From Clostridia bacterium (GTDB taxonomy: Bacteria > Bacillota > Clostridia > Oscillospirales > Acutalibacteraceae), in assembly GCA_900772705.1 (NCBI GenBank), contig CAAGRQ010000076.1, positions 1 through 7,396 of the forward strand: 7,396 bases of DNA, read 5' to 3'. Below are positions 1 through 5,357 of the stretch, in pieces (the stretch's first letter is position 1; the number at the start of each line of letters is the position of its first letter). Both the position numbers and the translations under genes were made by a program. Under the pieces are notes generated by a model, which saw only the letters and a program-made list of their open reading frames with translations, was not told the DNA's origin and did no database searches.

Positions 1-1
1 C

Positions 2-721
2 GAACTTGCCGAAAAAGTGAAAAATAAAATATCAATTGAATATAAAAACATACCGAATATGCCGATTTCCACCGCTCCGTCACACAAGGGTGAACTTATT
101 TTGGGAGAACTTGCCGGCAAAAAAGTTGCTGTGATGCAAGGACGTGTGCACCTCTACGAGGGCTACACTCCACAGGAAATTTTAATTCCGATAAGAATGC
201 TAAAGGATTTAGGTGCAGAGAAAATCATTTTAACCAATGCCGTAGGAGCAATTAACAAAAACTTTAATGTCGGCGAACTTATGATGATTACGGACCACAT
301 TTCTTGCTTTATCGACAGTTGCTTAATCGGAAAGAATGATGATAATTACGGCGTTCGTTTTCCGGATATGAGCAATGTATACGATGCCGATTTGCAAAAT
401 ATAATAGAAAAGACTGCAAAAGACAATAACATTAAACTGAACAAAGGTGTATTCGTTCAACTTAAAGGTCCGCAATTTGAGACCCCTGCCGAGATAAGAA
501 TGCTTGAAAAACTAGGCGCAGACTCCGTCGGTATGAGCACGGTAATCGACGCAATAGCAGCTAAGCACTGCAAAATGAAAGTATGTGCCGTAAGCCTTAT
601 ATCAAACATGGCGTGCGGAATATCAGAGCGACCGCTGAGCAGTGACGAGGTGTGCGAAGCAGCAGAAAAAGCCGCACCTATATTTGAAAAGTTGATAACA
701 GAGATAACGAGGAATATGTAA
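2..721 (+). CDS. Purine nucleoside phosphorylase family (class II, trimeric), 5'-truncated; possibly a methylthioinosine phosphorylase
   Basis: The enzyme cleaves a purine nucleoside with phosphate to give the free base and ribose-1-phosphate, in the cytoplasm. The frame is open back to base 2 and reads ELAEKV before the GTG at 17, matching the family's N-terminal region, so GTG17 is an internal Val and the true start (with the phosphate-binding GSGLG loop) lies outside. Visible family motifs, numbered from codon 17, are SHKG (22-25), MQGRVHLYEGY (40-50, His45), TNAVGAIN (73-80), GPQFETPAE (151-159, Glu155), GMST (172-175) and LISNMACG (194-201, Asn197). Glu155 and Asn197 correspond to human Glu201 and Asn243, which select 6-oxopurines. 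The usual C-terminal PLSH motif reads PLSS, with Ser209 replacing the His (human His257) that contacts the ribose 5'-OH. The stop TAA abuts the next ATG. Family assignment is sure. The preference for 5'-methylthio or 5'-deoxy inosine is inference from that Ser and from the neighbours mtnA and a deaminase; ordinary inosine/guanosine PNP remains possible. Confidence 0.93.
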   Translation, partial: ELAEKVKNKISIEYKNIPNMPISTAPSHKGELILGELAGKKVAVMQGRVHLYEGYTPQEILIPIRMLKDLGAEKIILTNAVGAINKNFNVGELMMITDHISCFIDSCLIGKNDDNYGVRFPDMSNVYDADLQNIIEKTAKDNNIKLNKGVFVQLKGPQFETPAEIRMLEKLGADSVGMSTVIDAIAAKHCKMKVCAVSLISNMACGISERPLSSDEVCEAAEKAAPIFEKLITEITRNM

Positions 722-1699
722 ATGCAAAATATGTACTTAAAAGGCGGCAAACTTTTTGTGCTTGACCAAACCAAATTACCGAACGAAGAAGTATATTTTA
801 CTCCTAAAACAAAAGAAGATTTTTACTACGCAATCAAAACACTTCAGGTCAGAGGTGCTCCGGCAATAGGAATATTCGCAGGATACGCAATGGCAATGCT
901 TGACGGAAACAAAGAGGAATTAAAAGCATATCTGGATTCGTGCAGACCTACTGCAGTGAACCTAAGTTATGCTACATCAAGAATGCTTAAAGCATACAAA
1001 GACGGCAAAAATCTGCTTGACGAAGCAATAGCAATACACAACGAAGATATAGAAATGTGCAGAAAAATCAGCGAATACGGTCTCTCGCTTTTACATGATG
1101 AAGACGGTATACTGACTCACTGCAATGCAGGAGAACTGGCAACGAGCAAGTACGGCACAGGGCTTGGTCCTCTGATTTTGGGAGCAGAAAAAGGATATAA
1201 TTTTCACGCTTACGTTGACGAAACGAGACCGCTGTTACAAGGTGCAAGGCTGACATCGTACGAACTTGAAAAAGCAGGAATTGACACAACGCTCATTTGC
1301 GACAATATGGCAAGCCTCGTTATGAAGCAAGGCAAAATAAACGCAGTTCTTGTAGGGACGGACAGAATTGCCGCAAACGGTGATATTGCAAACAAGATAG
1401 GCACGTCGGGCGTTGCAATTCTCGCAAAATATTACGGCATACCGTTTTATGTTTTAGGTCCTTATTCAACCATTGACTATAAATGTAAAACCGGAGACGA
1501 CATTATTATCGAAGAAAGAGAACAATCCGAAATCAAGAAAATGTGGTACAAAAAGCCGATGGCTCTGCCCGAGACAAAATGTTACAATCCGGCATTTGAT
1601 GTTACGGACAACAGCCTGATTACCGCTATTATTACAGACAGAGGTATTCTCCGAGCACCGTACAAAGAGAGCCTTGAAAGGATAAAAGACAATGATTAA
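722..1699 (+). CDS. mtnA: S-methyl-5-thioribose-1-phosphate isomerase (MtnA, eIF2B-like fold)
   Basis: Converts the aldose 5-methylthioribose-1-phosphate into the ketose 5-methylthioribulose-1-phosphate in methionine or MTA salvage; family members also act on 5-deoxyribose-1-phosphate. The 325-residue protein is slightly shorter than the usual 340-350. Signature motifs in order are LDQTKLP (14-20), VRGAPAIG (43-50), THCNAG (132-137) with the presumed catalytic Cys134, DETRP (166-170), ICDNMA (192-197) and GTDRIAANGD (212-221) with Asp214. The Cys134-Asp214 spacing of 80 equals that of Cys160 and Asp240 in B. subtilis MtnA. The ATG directly follows the phosphorylase TAA, and a GAGGA at 709-713 lies 8 bases upstream, so the start is well supported. 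The last 8 bases overlap the deaminase gene. Related eIF2B-fold enzymes such as ribose-1,5-bisphosphate isomerase are possible, but the full bacterial MtnA motif set and the neighbours make MtnA far likelier. Confidence 0.94.
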   Translation: MQNMYLKGGKLFVLDQTKLPNEEVYFTPKTKEDFYYAIKTLQVRGAPAIGIFAGYAMAMLDGNKEELKAYLDSCRPTAVNLSYATSRMLKAYKDGKNLLDEAIAIHNEDIEMCRKISEYGLSLLHDEDGILTHCNAGELATSKYGTGLGPLILGAEKGYNFHAYVDETRPLLQGARLTSYELEKAGIDTTLICDNMASLVMKQGKINAVLVGTDRIAANGDIANKIGTSGVAILAKYYGIPFYVLGPYSTIDYKCKTGDDIIIEEREQSEIKKMWYKKPMALPETKCYNPAFDVTDNSLITAIITDRGILRAPYKESLERIKDND

Positions 1700-2939
1700 A
1701 TTTACAAACGGATATGTGCTCAACAAAGACTTTGAATTGATAAAAGAGGATGTGTATGTAAAGGGAGACAGCATATACAAGATAGGCAAATGTGATGAGA
1801 AGGCAGACAGCGTTTATGACCTAAACGGCAATTTGTTAATGCCGTCTTTTAAGAATGCGCACACGCATTCGGCTATGACCTTCGGCCGTTCGCTTGCAGA
1901 TGATTTACCGCTTCAATCATGGCTCAGCGACGAAATTTTCCCCAGAGAGGCAAAACTGAACGCTCAAGACATATATGATTTATCCATGCTCGCATTCCTT
2001 GAATATCTGACATCGGGCATCAGTGCCTGCTTTGATATGTATTACCATCCGGACATGATGGCAAAGGCAAGCACCGACTTAGGTTTCAGAACGGTTATGA
2101 CCAGCGGACTGAATAATTTTTGCGAAAGTATTCAGAGCGTTGAAGATTATTATAAGAGATACAATTCTTACAGCGATTTAATAAGTTACAAACTTGGATT
2201 TCATGCAGAATACACAACCGACAAAAAACTTATTTCGGGCATTGCTAAACTTGCAGAAAAGTACGAAGCACCCGTATTTCTCCACGCAAGCGAAACTAAG
2301 GCAGAGGTGGAAGACTGTATAAAAAGATACGGAAAATCCCCTACTCTGTTTTTGGATGAAATGGGAATATTCAACTACGGCGGCGGTGCATACCACAGCG
2401 TATGGGTTAGCGACGAGGATTTGGAGGTTTATAAAGAGCGTGGCATTTGGGCGATAATTAATGCAGGCTCGAACGCAAAACTTGCCTCGGGCATTGCCCC
2501 TGTTTCAAAGATGCTGAAAAAAGGTATAAACATTTCAATAGGAACAGACGGACCGTCGAGCAACAACGCTCTTGATATGTTCAGAGAAATGTATCTAATC
2601 GAAGCAACTCAAAAACTAAACGACAAAGACGCCGCATCAACAGACCCGATAGAAATATTAAAAGCGGCAACAATCGGCTCTGCTCATTGTATGGGGCTTT
2701 ATGACTGTGACACCGTAGCCGAGGGCAAAAAAGCGGATTTAGTTGTAATTGATTTGCATAAACCGAGTATGCAGCCGATAAACAACATACTCAAGAACAT
2801 AGTATACAGCGGTTCAAAAGACATTATTAAGATGACTATGGTAAACGGACGGGTGTTGTACGAAAACGGCGAATTCAAGGGCATAGACGCCGAAAAGATA
2901 TATTATAACGCCCAAAAAGCAACAGACAGACTGAAATAA
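1692..2939 (+). CDS. mtaD: Amidohydrolase, 5'-methylthioadenosine/5'-deoxyadenosine (MTA/SAH-type) deaminase
   Basis: Zinc-dependent adenosine-analogue deaminase of the TrzN/AtzB/SsnA branch of the amidohydrolase superfamily; it hydrolyses the 6-amino group to give the inosine analogue and ammonia. The 415 residues show a small beta domain at both ends (start about 1-50, ADLVVIDL near 348-355) around a TIM barrel. Metal and catalytic positions are H57-T-H59, His171, H198-A-S-E201, His235 in AYHSVW and Asp286 in GTDGPSSNN; these line up with His55/57, His173, His200, Glu203, His228 and Asp279 of T. maritima Tm0936 as I recall it. Two local departures are AYHS for the usual AHC and NAGSNAKL for the usual HNPxSNxKL. 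The SAH-carboxylate arginines (136 and 148 in Tm0936) align with Ser138 and Ser149, favouring MTA or 5'-deoxyadenosine over SAH. The ATG overlaps mtnA by 8 bases, with AAAGGA at 1677-1682 nine bases upstream. Last gene of its operon. The superfamily is certain; the exact substrate is inferred. Confidence 0.87.
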   Translation: MIKFTNGYVLNKDFELIKEDVYVKGDSIYKIGKCDEKADSVYDLNGNLLMPSFKNAHTHSAMTFGRSLADDLPLQSWLSDEIFPREAKLNAQDIYDLSMLAFLEYLTSGISACFDMYYHPDMMAKASTDLGFRTVMTSGLNNFCESIQSVEDYYKRYNSYSDLISYKLGFHAEYTTDKKLISGIAKLAEKYEAPVFLHASETKAEVEDCIKRYGKSPTLFLDEMGIFNYGGGAYHSVWVSDEDLEVYKERGIWAIINAGSNAKLASGIAPVSKMLKKGINISIGTDGPSSNNALDMFREMYLIEATQKLNDKDAASTDPIEILKAATIGSAHCMGLYDCDTVAEGKKADLVVIDLHKPSMQPINNILKNIVYSGSKDIIKMTMVNGRVLYENGEFKGIDAEKIYYNAQKATDRLK

Positions 2940-2950
2940 CACAGTAATAC

Positions 2951-2983
2951 AAAAAGCAACAGTAATCAAACTGTTGCTTTTTT
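2951..2983 (+). terminator. Intrinsic terminator of the salvage operon, potentially bidirectional
   Basis: GCAACAGT (2956-2963) pairs perfectly with ACTGTTGC (2970-2977) around a 6-base loop, followed by a run of six T (2978-2983). The stem begins 16 bases after the deaminase stop. Five A residues before the stem give a T-run on the other strand too, so it could also stop minus-strand transcription leaking past the tRNA terminator. Confidence 0.92.
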
Positions 2984-3000
2984 ATTTATACTAAAAATAT

Positions 3001-3019
3001 GTTGAACAAAAGTTGAACA
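3001..3019. repeat. Direct repeat GTTGAACA, two copies 11 bases apart
   Basis: GTTGAACA occurs at 3001-3008 and again at 3012-3019, start-to-start spacing 11 (about one helical turn). It lies in the otherwise featureless AT-rich gap (2984-3055) between the two facing terminators. No gene starts here, so no regulatory role is evident; chance in AT-rich DNA is possible. Confidence 0.5.
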
Positions 3020-3057
3020 TTCGGTACACAAAATCTGTTTGAAAATTTAGCGTACAA

Positions 3058-3094
3058 AAGAAAAAAACCGCCAAACATCTAAGTTTAGCGGTTT
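3058..3094 (-). terminator. Intrinsic terminator after tRNA-Thr
   Basis: On the minus strand AAACCGCTAAAC (3094-3083) pairs with GTTTGGCGGTTT (3076-3065) through 12 base pairs including one G-U, closing a 6-base loop. It is followed by a T-run interrupted once by C. It begins 5 bases past the tRNA-Thr CCA end, so it ends the tRNA transcript and probably also any read-through from the pyr operon. Confidence 0.92.
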
Positions 3095-3099
3095 ACAGA

Positions 3100-3175
3100 T
3101 GGAGCTGATAACCGGATTTGAACCGGTGACCTCATCCTTACCAAGGATGCACTCTACCGACTGAGCTATATCAGC
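3100..3175 (-). tRNA. tRNA-Thr(GGT)
   Basis: Reading the minus strand from 3175, the acceptor 5' strand GCTGATA pairs perfectly with TATCAGC (3110-3104), followed by discriminator T and an encoded CCA (3102-3100). The D-arm carries the usual TAGCTCAGTCGGTAGAG, the anticodon stem CATCC/GGATG closes the loop TTGGTAA with anticodon GGT (3142-3140), and the T-arm has GGTTCAAATCC. It decodes ACC and ACU. All four arms fold and the length is 76 with CCA. It lies 4 bases after tRNA-Asp and is co-transcribed with it. Confidence 0.97.
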
Positions 3176-3179
3176 AAAA

Positions 3180-3256
3180 TGGCGACCCGAAACGGGCTCG
3201 AACCGTCGACCTCCAGCGTGACAGGCTGGCGTTCTAACCAACTGAACTACCGGGCC
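3180..3256 (-). tRNA. tRNA-Asp(GTC)
   Basis: From 3256 on the minus strand the acceptor GGCCCGG pairs with TCGGGTC (3190-3184, two G-U pairs), with discriminator G, an Asp identity base, and encoded CCA (3182-3180). The anticodon stem CCAGC/GCTGG closes the loop CTGTCAC, giving anticodon GTC (3222-3220); the T-arm has GGTTCGAGCCC. Length is 77. It is the first gene of the two-tRNA unit, roughly 13 bases from the predicted transcription start, so the 5' leader is very short. Confidence 0.97.
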
Positions 3257-3263
3257 ATTTCTC

Positions 3264-3296
3264 ACCTGCCTAAGTATTATAACGAATTAGGCAGGT
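3264..3296. repeat. Perfect 10-bp inverted repeat bracketing the -10 box
   Basis: ACCTGCCTAA at 3264-3273 is the exact reverse complement of TTAGGCAGGT at 3287-3296, with 13 bases between. One arm fills most of the -35/-10 spacer and the other lies over the predicted start site, with TATAAT in the middle. The layout resembles an operator for a dimeric repressor or activator. It is not a convincing terminator, since no T-run follows on either strand. Function is unknown. Confidence 0.8.
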
Positions 3297-3304
3297 TATG
3301 TCAA
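3276..3304 (-). promoter_or_regulatory. Consensus sigma-A promoter for the tRNA-Asp/Thr unit
   Basis: On the minus strand TTGACA (3304-3299) and TATAAT (3281-3276) match both consensus hexamers exactly with an optimal 17-base spacer (3298-3282). Transcription should start near 3268-3270. Such a strong promoter fits a stable-RNA gene. Its -35 box lies about 25 bases past the pyrI stop codon. Confidence 0.92.
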
Positions 3305-3329
3305 GAAATATTTACTAACTTATTAAAAT

Positions 3330-3749
3330 TTACAATGCAATAGTTTCGCAGTAAATACATCTGTATGTGCCGTTTGTATCGGTAAGTTTGAAAATATGGT
3401 CGATATTTTCGTTATTACAGATACAGTGCGGATTGGCGCACTTTACGACATTTTTAATTTCAAGAGGAAGAATAAGTTTTCTCTTTTCTACTCTCTTACT
3501 GTCTTTTATAACATTAACGGTAGCGTTAGGAGCAAGAAAAGCGATAACATCAAAATCAAGGTCGATAAGAGAATTAATCTTAATTATATCCTTAACCTCA
3601 TTTTTTTTGCTCTTTGCGTTTGTTATTATAGCGACCTGGCAATTGAGTTTATTAAGCGAAAGGTGGTTATAAATTTTCATAGCAACGCCTGCCGGAATAT
3701 GATCGATAACATATCCGTTCTCTATAGAATCAATATTCAAGATTGCCAC
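3330..3749 (-). CDS. pyrI: Aspartate carbamoyltransferase regulatory chain PyrI
   Basis: Regulatory subunit that binds nucleotides (CTP/ATP in E. coli) and holds the PyrB trimers together in the aspartate transcarbamoylase holoenzyme. The 139 residues are about 14 fewer than E. coli. The N-terminal nucleotide domain has VIDHIPAG (Asp16, His17), KDIIKI (Lys57) and Lys89, matching E. coli Asp19, His20, Lys60 and Lys94. The C-terminal zinc domain has Cys104 and Cys109, then Cys131 and Cys134, matching the four zinc cysteines; Cys111 is extra. The start is GTG at 3749, inside the last 20 bases of pyrB; a stop lies in frame 9 bases upstream, so no longer start exists. No clear Shine-Dalgarno precedes it, which suggests translation coupled to pyrB. 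The gene looks more AT-rich and Lys/Asn/Ile-rich than the other pyr genes. It is the last gene of the operon, with no intrinsic terminator directly after it. Confidence 0.95.
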   Translation of the reverse strand: MAILNIDSIENGYVIDHIPAGVAMKIYNHLSLNKLNCQVAIITNAKSKKNEVKDIIKINSLIDLDFDVIAFLAPNATVNVIKDSKRVEKRKLILPLEIKNVVKCANPHCICNNENIDHIFKLTDTNGTYRCIYCETIAL

Positions 3750-4659
3750 CCCATTTCAAGAGATTAATAATTAATGCCATACGCATATATTTTCCGTTAA
3801 GAGCCTGCTCAAAATATTTTGCTCGGGGGTCATCGTCCACATCGGTGGAAATTTCGTTAATCCTCGGAAGCGGATGCATAATTGTCAGATTTTCCTTAGC
3901 ATCCTTCAGCTTTGCTCTGTCGAGAATAAATGCGTCCTTATGTTTAAGATACTCCTCCTCGGAGAAAAATCTTTCTCTTTGAATTCTGGTCATATAAAGA
4001 ACATCAAGTTCGTTCATTACATCCTCGAGTTTTTCCACCTGTTTATATTCGGCACCGCTCGGGATAAGCACGTCTTTGATAATATAATCGGGAACCCTGA
4101 GTTCATTGGGTGAAATAAGGACAAAGCGAACATTTTTATATCTGCTCATCGCCTTAATGAGAGAATGAACTGTTCTGCCGAATTTAAGGTCACCGCAAAG
4201 GCCGATTGTTACATCGGATAATTTTCCCTTTTCTCTGTAAATGGTGAGCAAATCGGCAAGAGTCTGTGTAGGATGAGCATGTCCGCCGTCGCCTGCATTG
4301 ATAATCGGTACAAGCGATTTGTTGACAGCGACTCTGGGTGCGCCCTCAAGAGGGTGACGCATAGCGATAATATCCGCATAATTAGAGACTATACGAACCG
4401 TGTCCTCTACCGTTTCGCCCTTGGAGGCAGACGAGGAAGCAGCCTCGGAAAATCCTAACACATTTCCCCCGAGTTCGTACATAGCCGCCTCAAAGGAAAG
4501 TCGTGTTCTTGTGCTCGGCTCAAAGAACAAAGTTGCAAGTTTTTTGCCCTCGCAAATATGAGCGTACTTCTTTTTATTGGCGATAATATCATTTGCAAGT
4601 TCAATCATATCGTCAATTTCTTTAAGTGATAAATCTGTTGTATCCAGCAAATGCCGCAT
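3730..4659 (-). CDS. pyrB: Aspartate carbamoyltransferase catalytic chain PyrB
   Basis: Joins carbamoyl phosphate and L-aspartate to N-carbamoyl-L-aspartate, the committed step of pyrimidine synthesis. The 309 residues are the normal length. The carbamoyl-phosphate site has FFEPSTRTRLSFE (45-57) and Lys80 in SASKGET; then come RHPLEG (101-106), GGHAHPTQTL with His129, GRTVHS with Arg162, the aspartate-loop TRIQRER with Arg225 and Gln227, and HPLPR (262-266). These match E. coli Ser52-Thr53-Arg54-Thr55-Arg56, Lys84, His134, Arg167, Arg229, Gln231 and Pro268. The HPLPR motif and aspartate loop separate it from ornithine carbamoyltransferase. The ATG has GGGAGGAG a few bases upstream (around 4665-4672). 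It starts 26 bases after pyrE and overlaps pyrI by 20 bases, consistent with stoichiometric production of the two ATCase chains. Confidence 0.97.
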   Translation of the reverse strand: MRHLLDTTDLSLKEIDDMIELANDIIANKKKYAHICEGKKLATLFFEPSTRTRLSFEAAMYELGGNVLGFSEAASSSASKGETVEDTVRIVSNYADIIAMRHPLEGAPRVAVNKSLVPIINAGDGGHAHPTQTLADLLTIYREKGKLSDVTIGLCGDLKFGRTVHSLIKAMSRYKNVRFVLISPNELRVPDYIIKDVLIPSGAEYKQVEKLEDVMNELDVLYMTRIQRERFFSEEEYLKHKDAFILDRAKLKDAKENLTIMHPLPRINEISTDVDDDPRAKYFEQALNGKYMRMALIINLLKWGGNLEY

Positions 4660-4685
4660 AAAATCTCCTCCCGAGAAAAAATTTA

Positions 4686-5342
4686 TTAATCCTTTGCGCC
4701 GTTAACGGCAAGATAATCCTTTATACGCTGAACATTCTCAGCATTCTTTTCGTCCTCTTCAAGGTACTCGATAATATCGTAAACATCAACAACGGAGTAA
4801 ACAGGAAAGCCGTACTCCTCGCCTACCTCAGCCATGGCGGATTTTTCACCCTGACCCTTTTCCTTGCGGTCAACCATAACGAAAGTAGCCGCAACCTTAG
4901 TACCCTCTAGTTTTGAGAGTATCGACATACTTTCACGGATTGCGGTGCCGGCGGTAATAACATCCTCAACGATAACTATTTCTTCGCCGTTTTGCGGCTT
5001 ATAGCCTACGAAAACGCCGCCTTCGCCGTGGTCCTTTTCTTCTTTTCTGTTAAAGAAGAACGGAACATCGAGGCCCTTATCTGCAAGTGCAACGCTGACA
5101 GAAACGGCAATCGGAATACCCTTATATGCCGGACCGTAAAGAACGGTTTTTTTATTTCCCATTTTTTCAAAATAAGCCTTTGCATAATAACGGCCGAGAG
5201 TCTTTATCTGCTCGCCTGTTTTAATCTCGCCTGCGTTAATAAAATACGGAATCTTTCTGCCGCTCTTTGCGGTAAAATCACCGAACTTGAGCACGCCTGC
5301 GTTCTCTAAAAATTCAATAAATTCTCTTTTATATGTTTGCAT
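4686..5342 (-). CDS. pyrE: Orotate phosphoribosyltransferase
   Basis: Transfers the phosphoribosyl group of PRPP to orotate to give orotidine 5'-monophosphate, the fifth step of UMP synthesis. At 218 residues it is of the E. coli type (213). The PRPP-binding motif IVEDVITAGTA spans 124-134; the flexible catalytic loop with Lys100, Lys103, His105 and GEGG lies at 97-109; the orotate site has TAKSGRK with Lys26 and PYFINAG (32-38). The C-terminus is acidic, as is common. The ATG at 5342 is preceded by AAAAGGAG at 5356-5349, which nearly touches the pyrF stop, so the gap of 15 bases is almost entirely the ribosome binding site. Confidence 0.97.
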   Translation of the reverse strand: MQTYKREFIEFLENAGVLKFGDFTAKSGRKIPYFINAGEIKTGEQIKTLGRYYAKAYFEKMGNKKTVLYGPAYKGIPIAVSVSVALADKGLDVPFFFNRKEEKDHGEGGVFVGYKPQNGEEIVIVEDVITAGTAIRESMSILSKLEGTKVAATFVMVDRKEKGQGEKSAMAEVGEEYGFPVYSVVDVYDIIEYLEEDEKNAENVQRIKDYLAVNGAKD

Positions 5343-5357
5343 ATTATTCTCCTTTTA

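Noticed and set aside
17..19. GTG as the true start of the phosphorylase
   Set aside because: The frame stays open to the window edge and upstream codons continue the family's N-terminal sequence; starting at GTG would remove the phosphate-binding loop.
722..1699. Ribose-1,5-bisphosphate isomerase or eIF2B-like translation factor
   Set aside because: The complete MtnA motif set with correctly spaced Cys134 and Asp214, and the salvage neighbours, favour MtnA.
457..1789. Minus-strand open frames opposite the phosphorylase and mtnA
   Set aside because: Each lies wholly or mostly within strong plus-strand genes and has low-complexity, unrecognisable translation.
3047..3265. 72-codon minus-strand open frame
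   Set aside because: It is a translation of tRNA-Asp and tRNA-Thr; phrases such as GPVVQLVRTPACHAGGRRFEP and DIAQSVE are typical of tRNA genes read as protein.
3264..3296. Inverted repeat as the terminator of the pyr operon
   Set aside because: The stem is good but the loop is 13 bases and no T-run follows on either strand; its placement on the promoter suggests a different role.
3367..3767. Two plus-strand open frames opposite pyrI
   Set aside because: They are antisense to a well-supported pyrI, have no recognisable family and no ribosome binding site.
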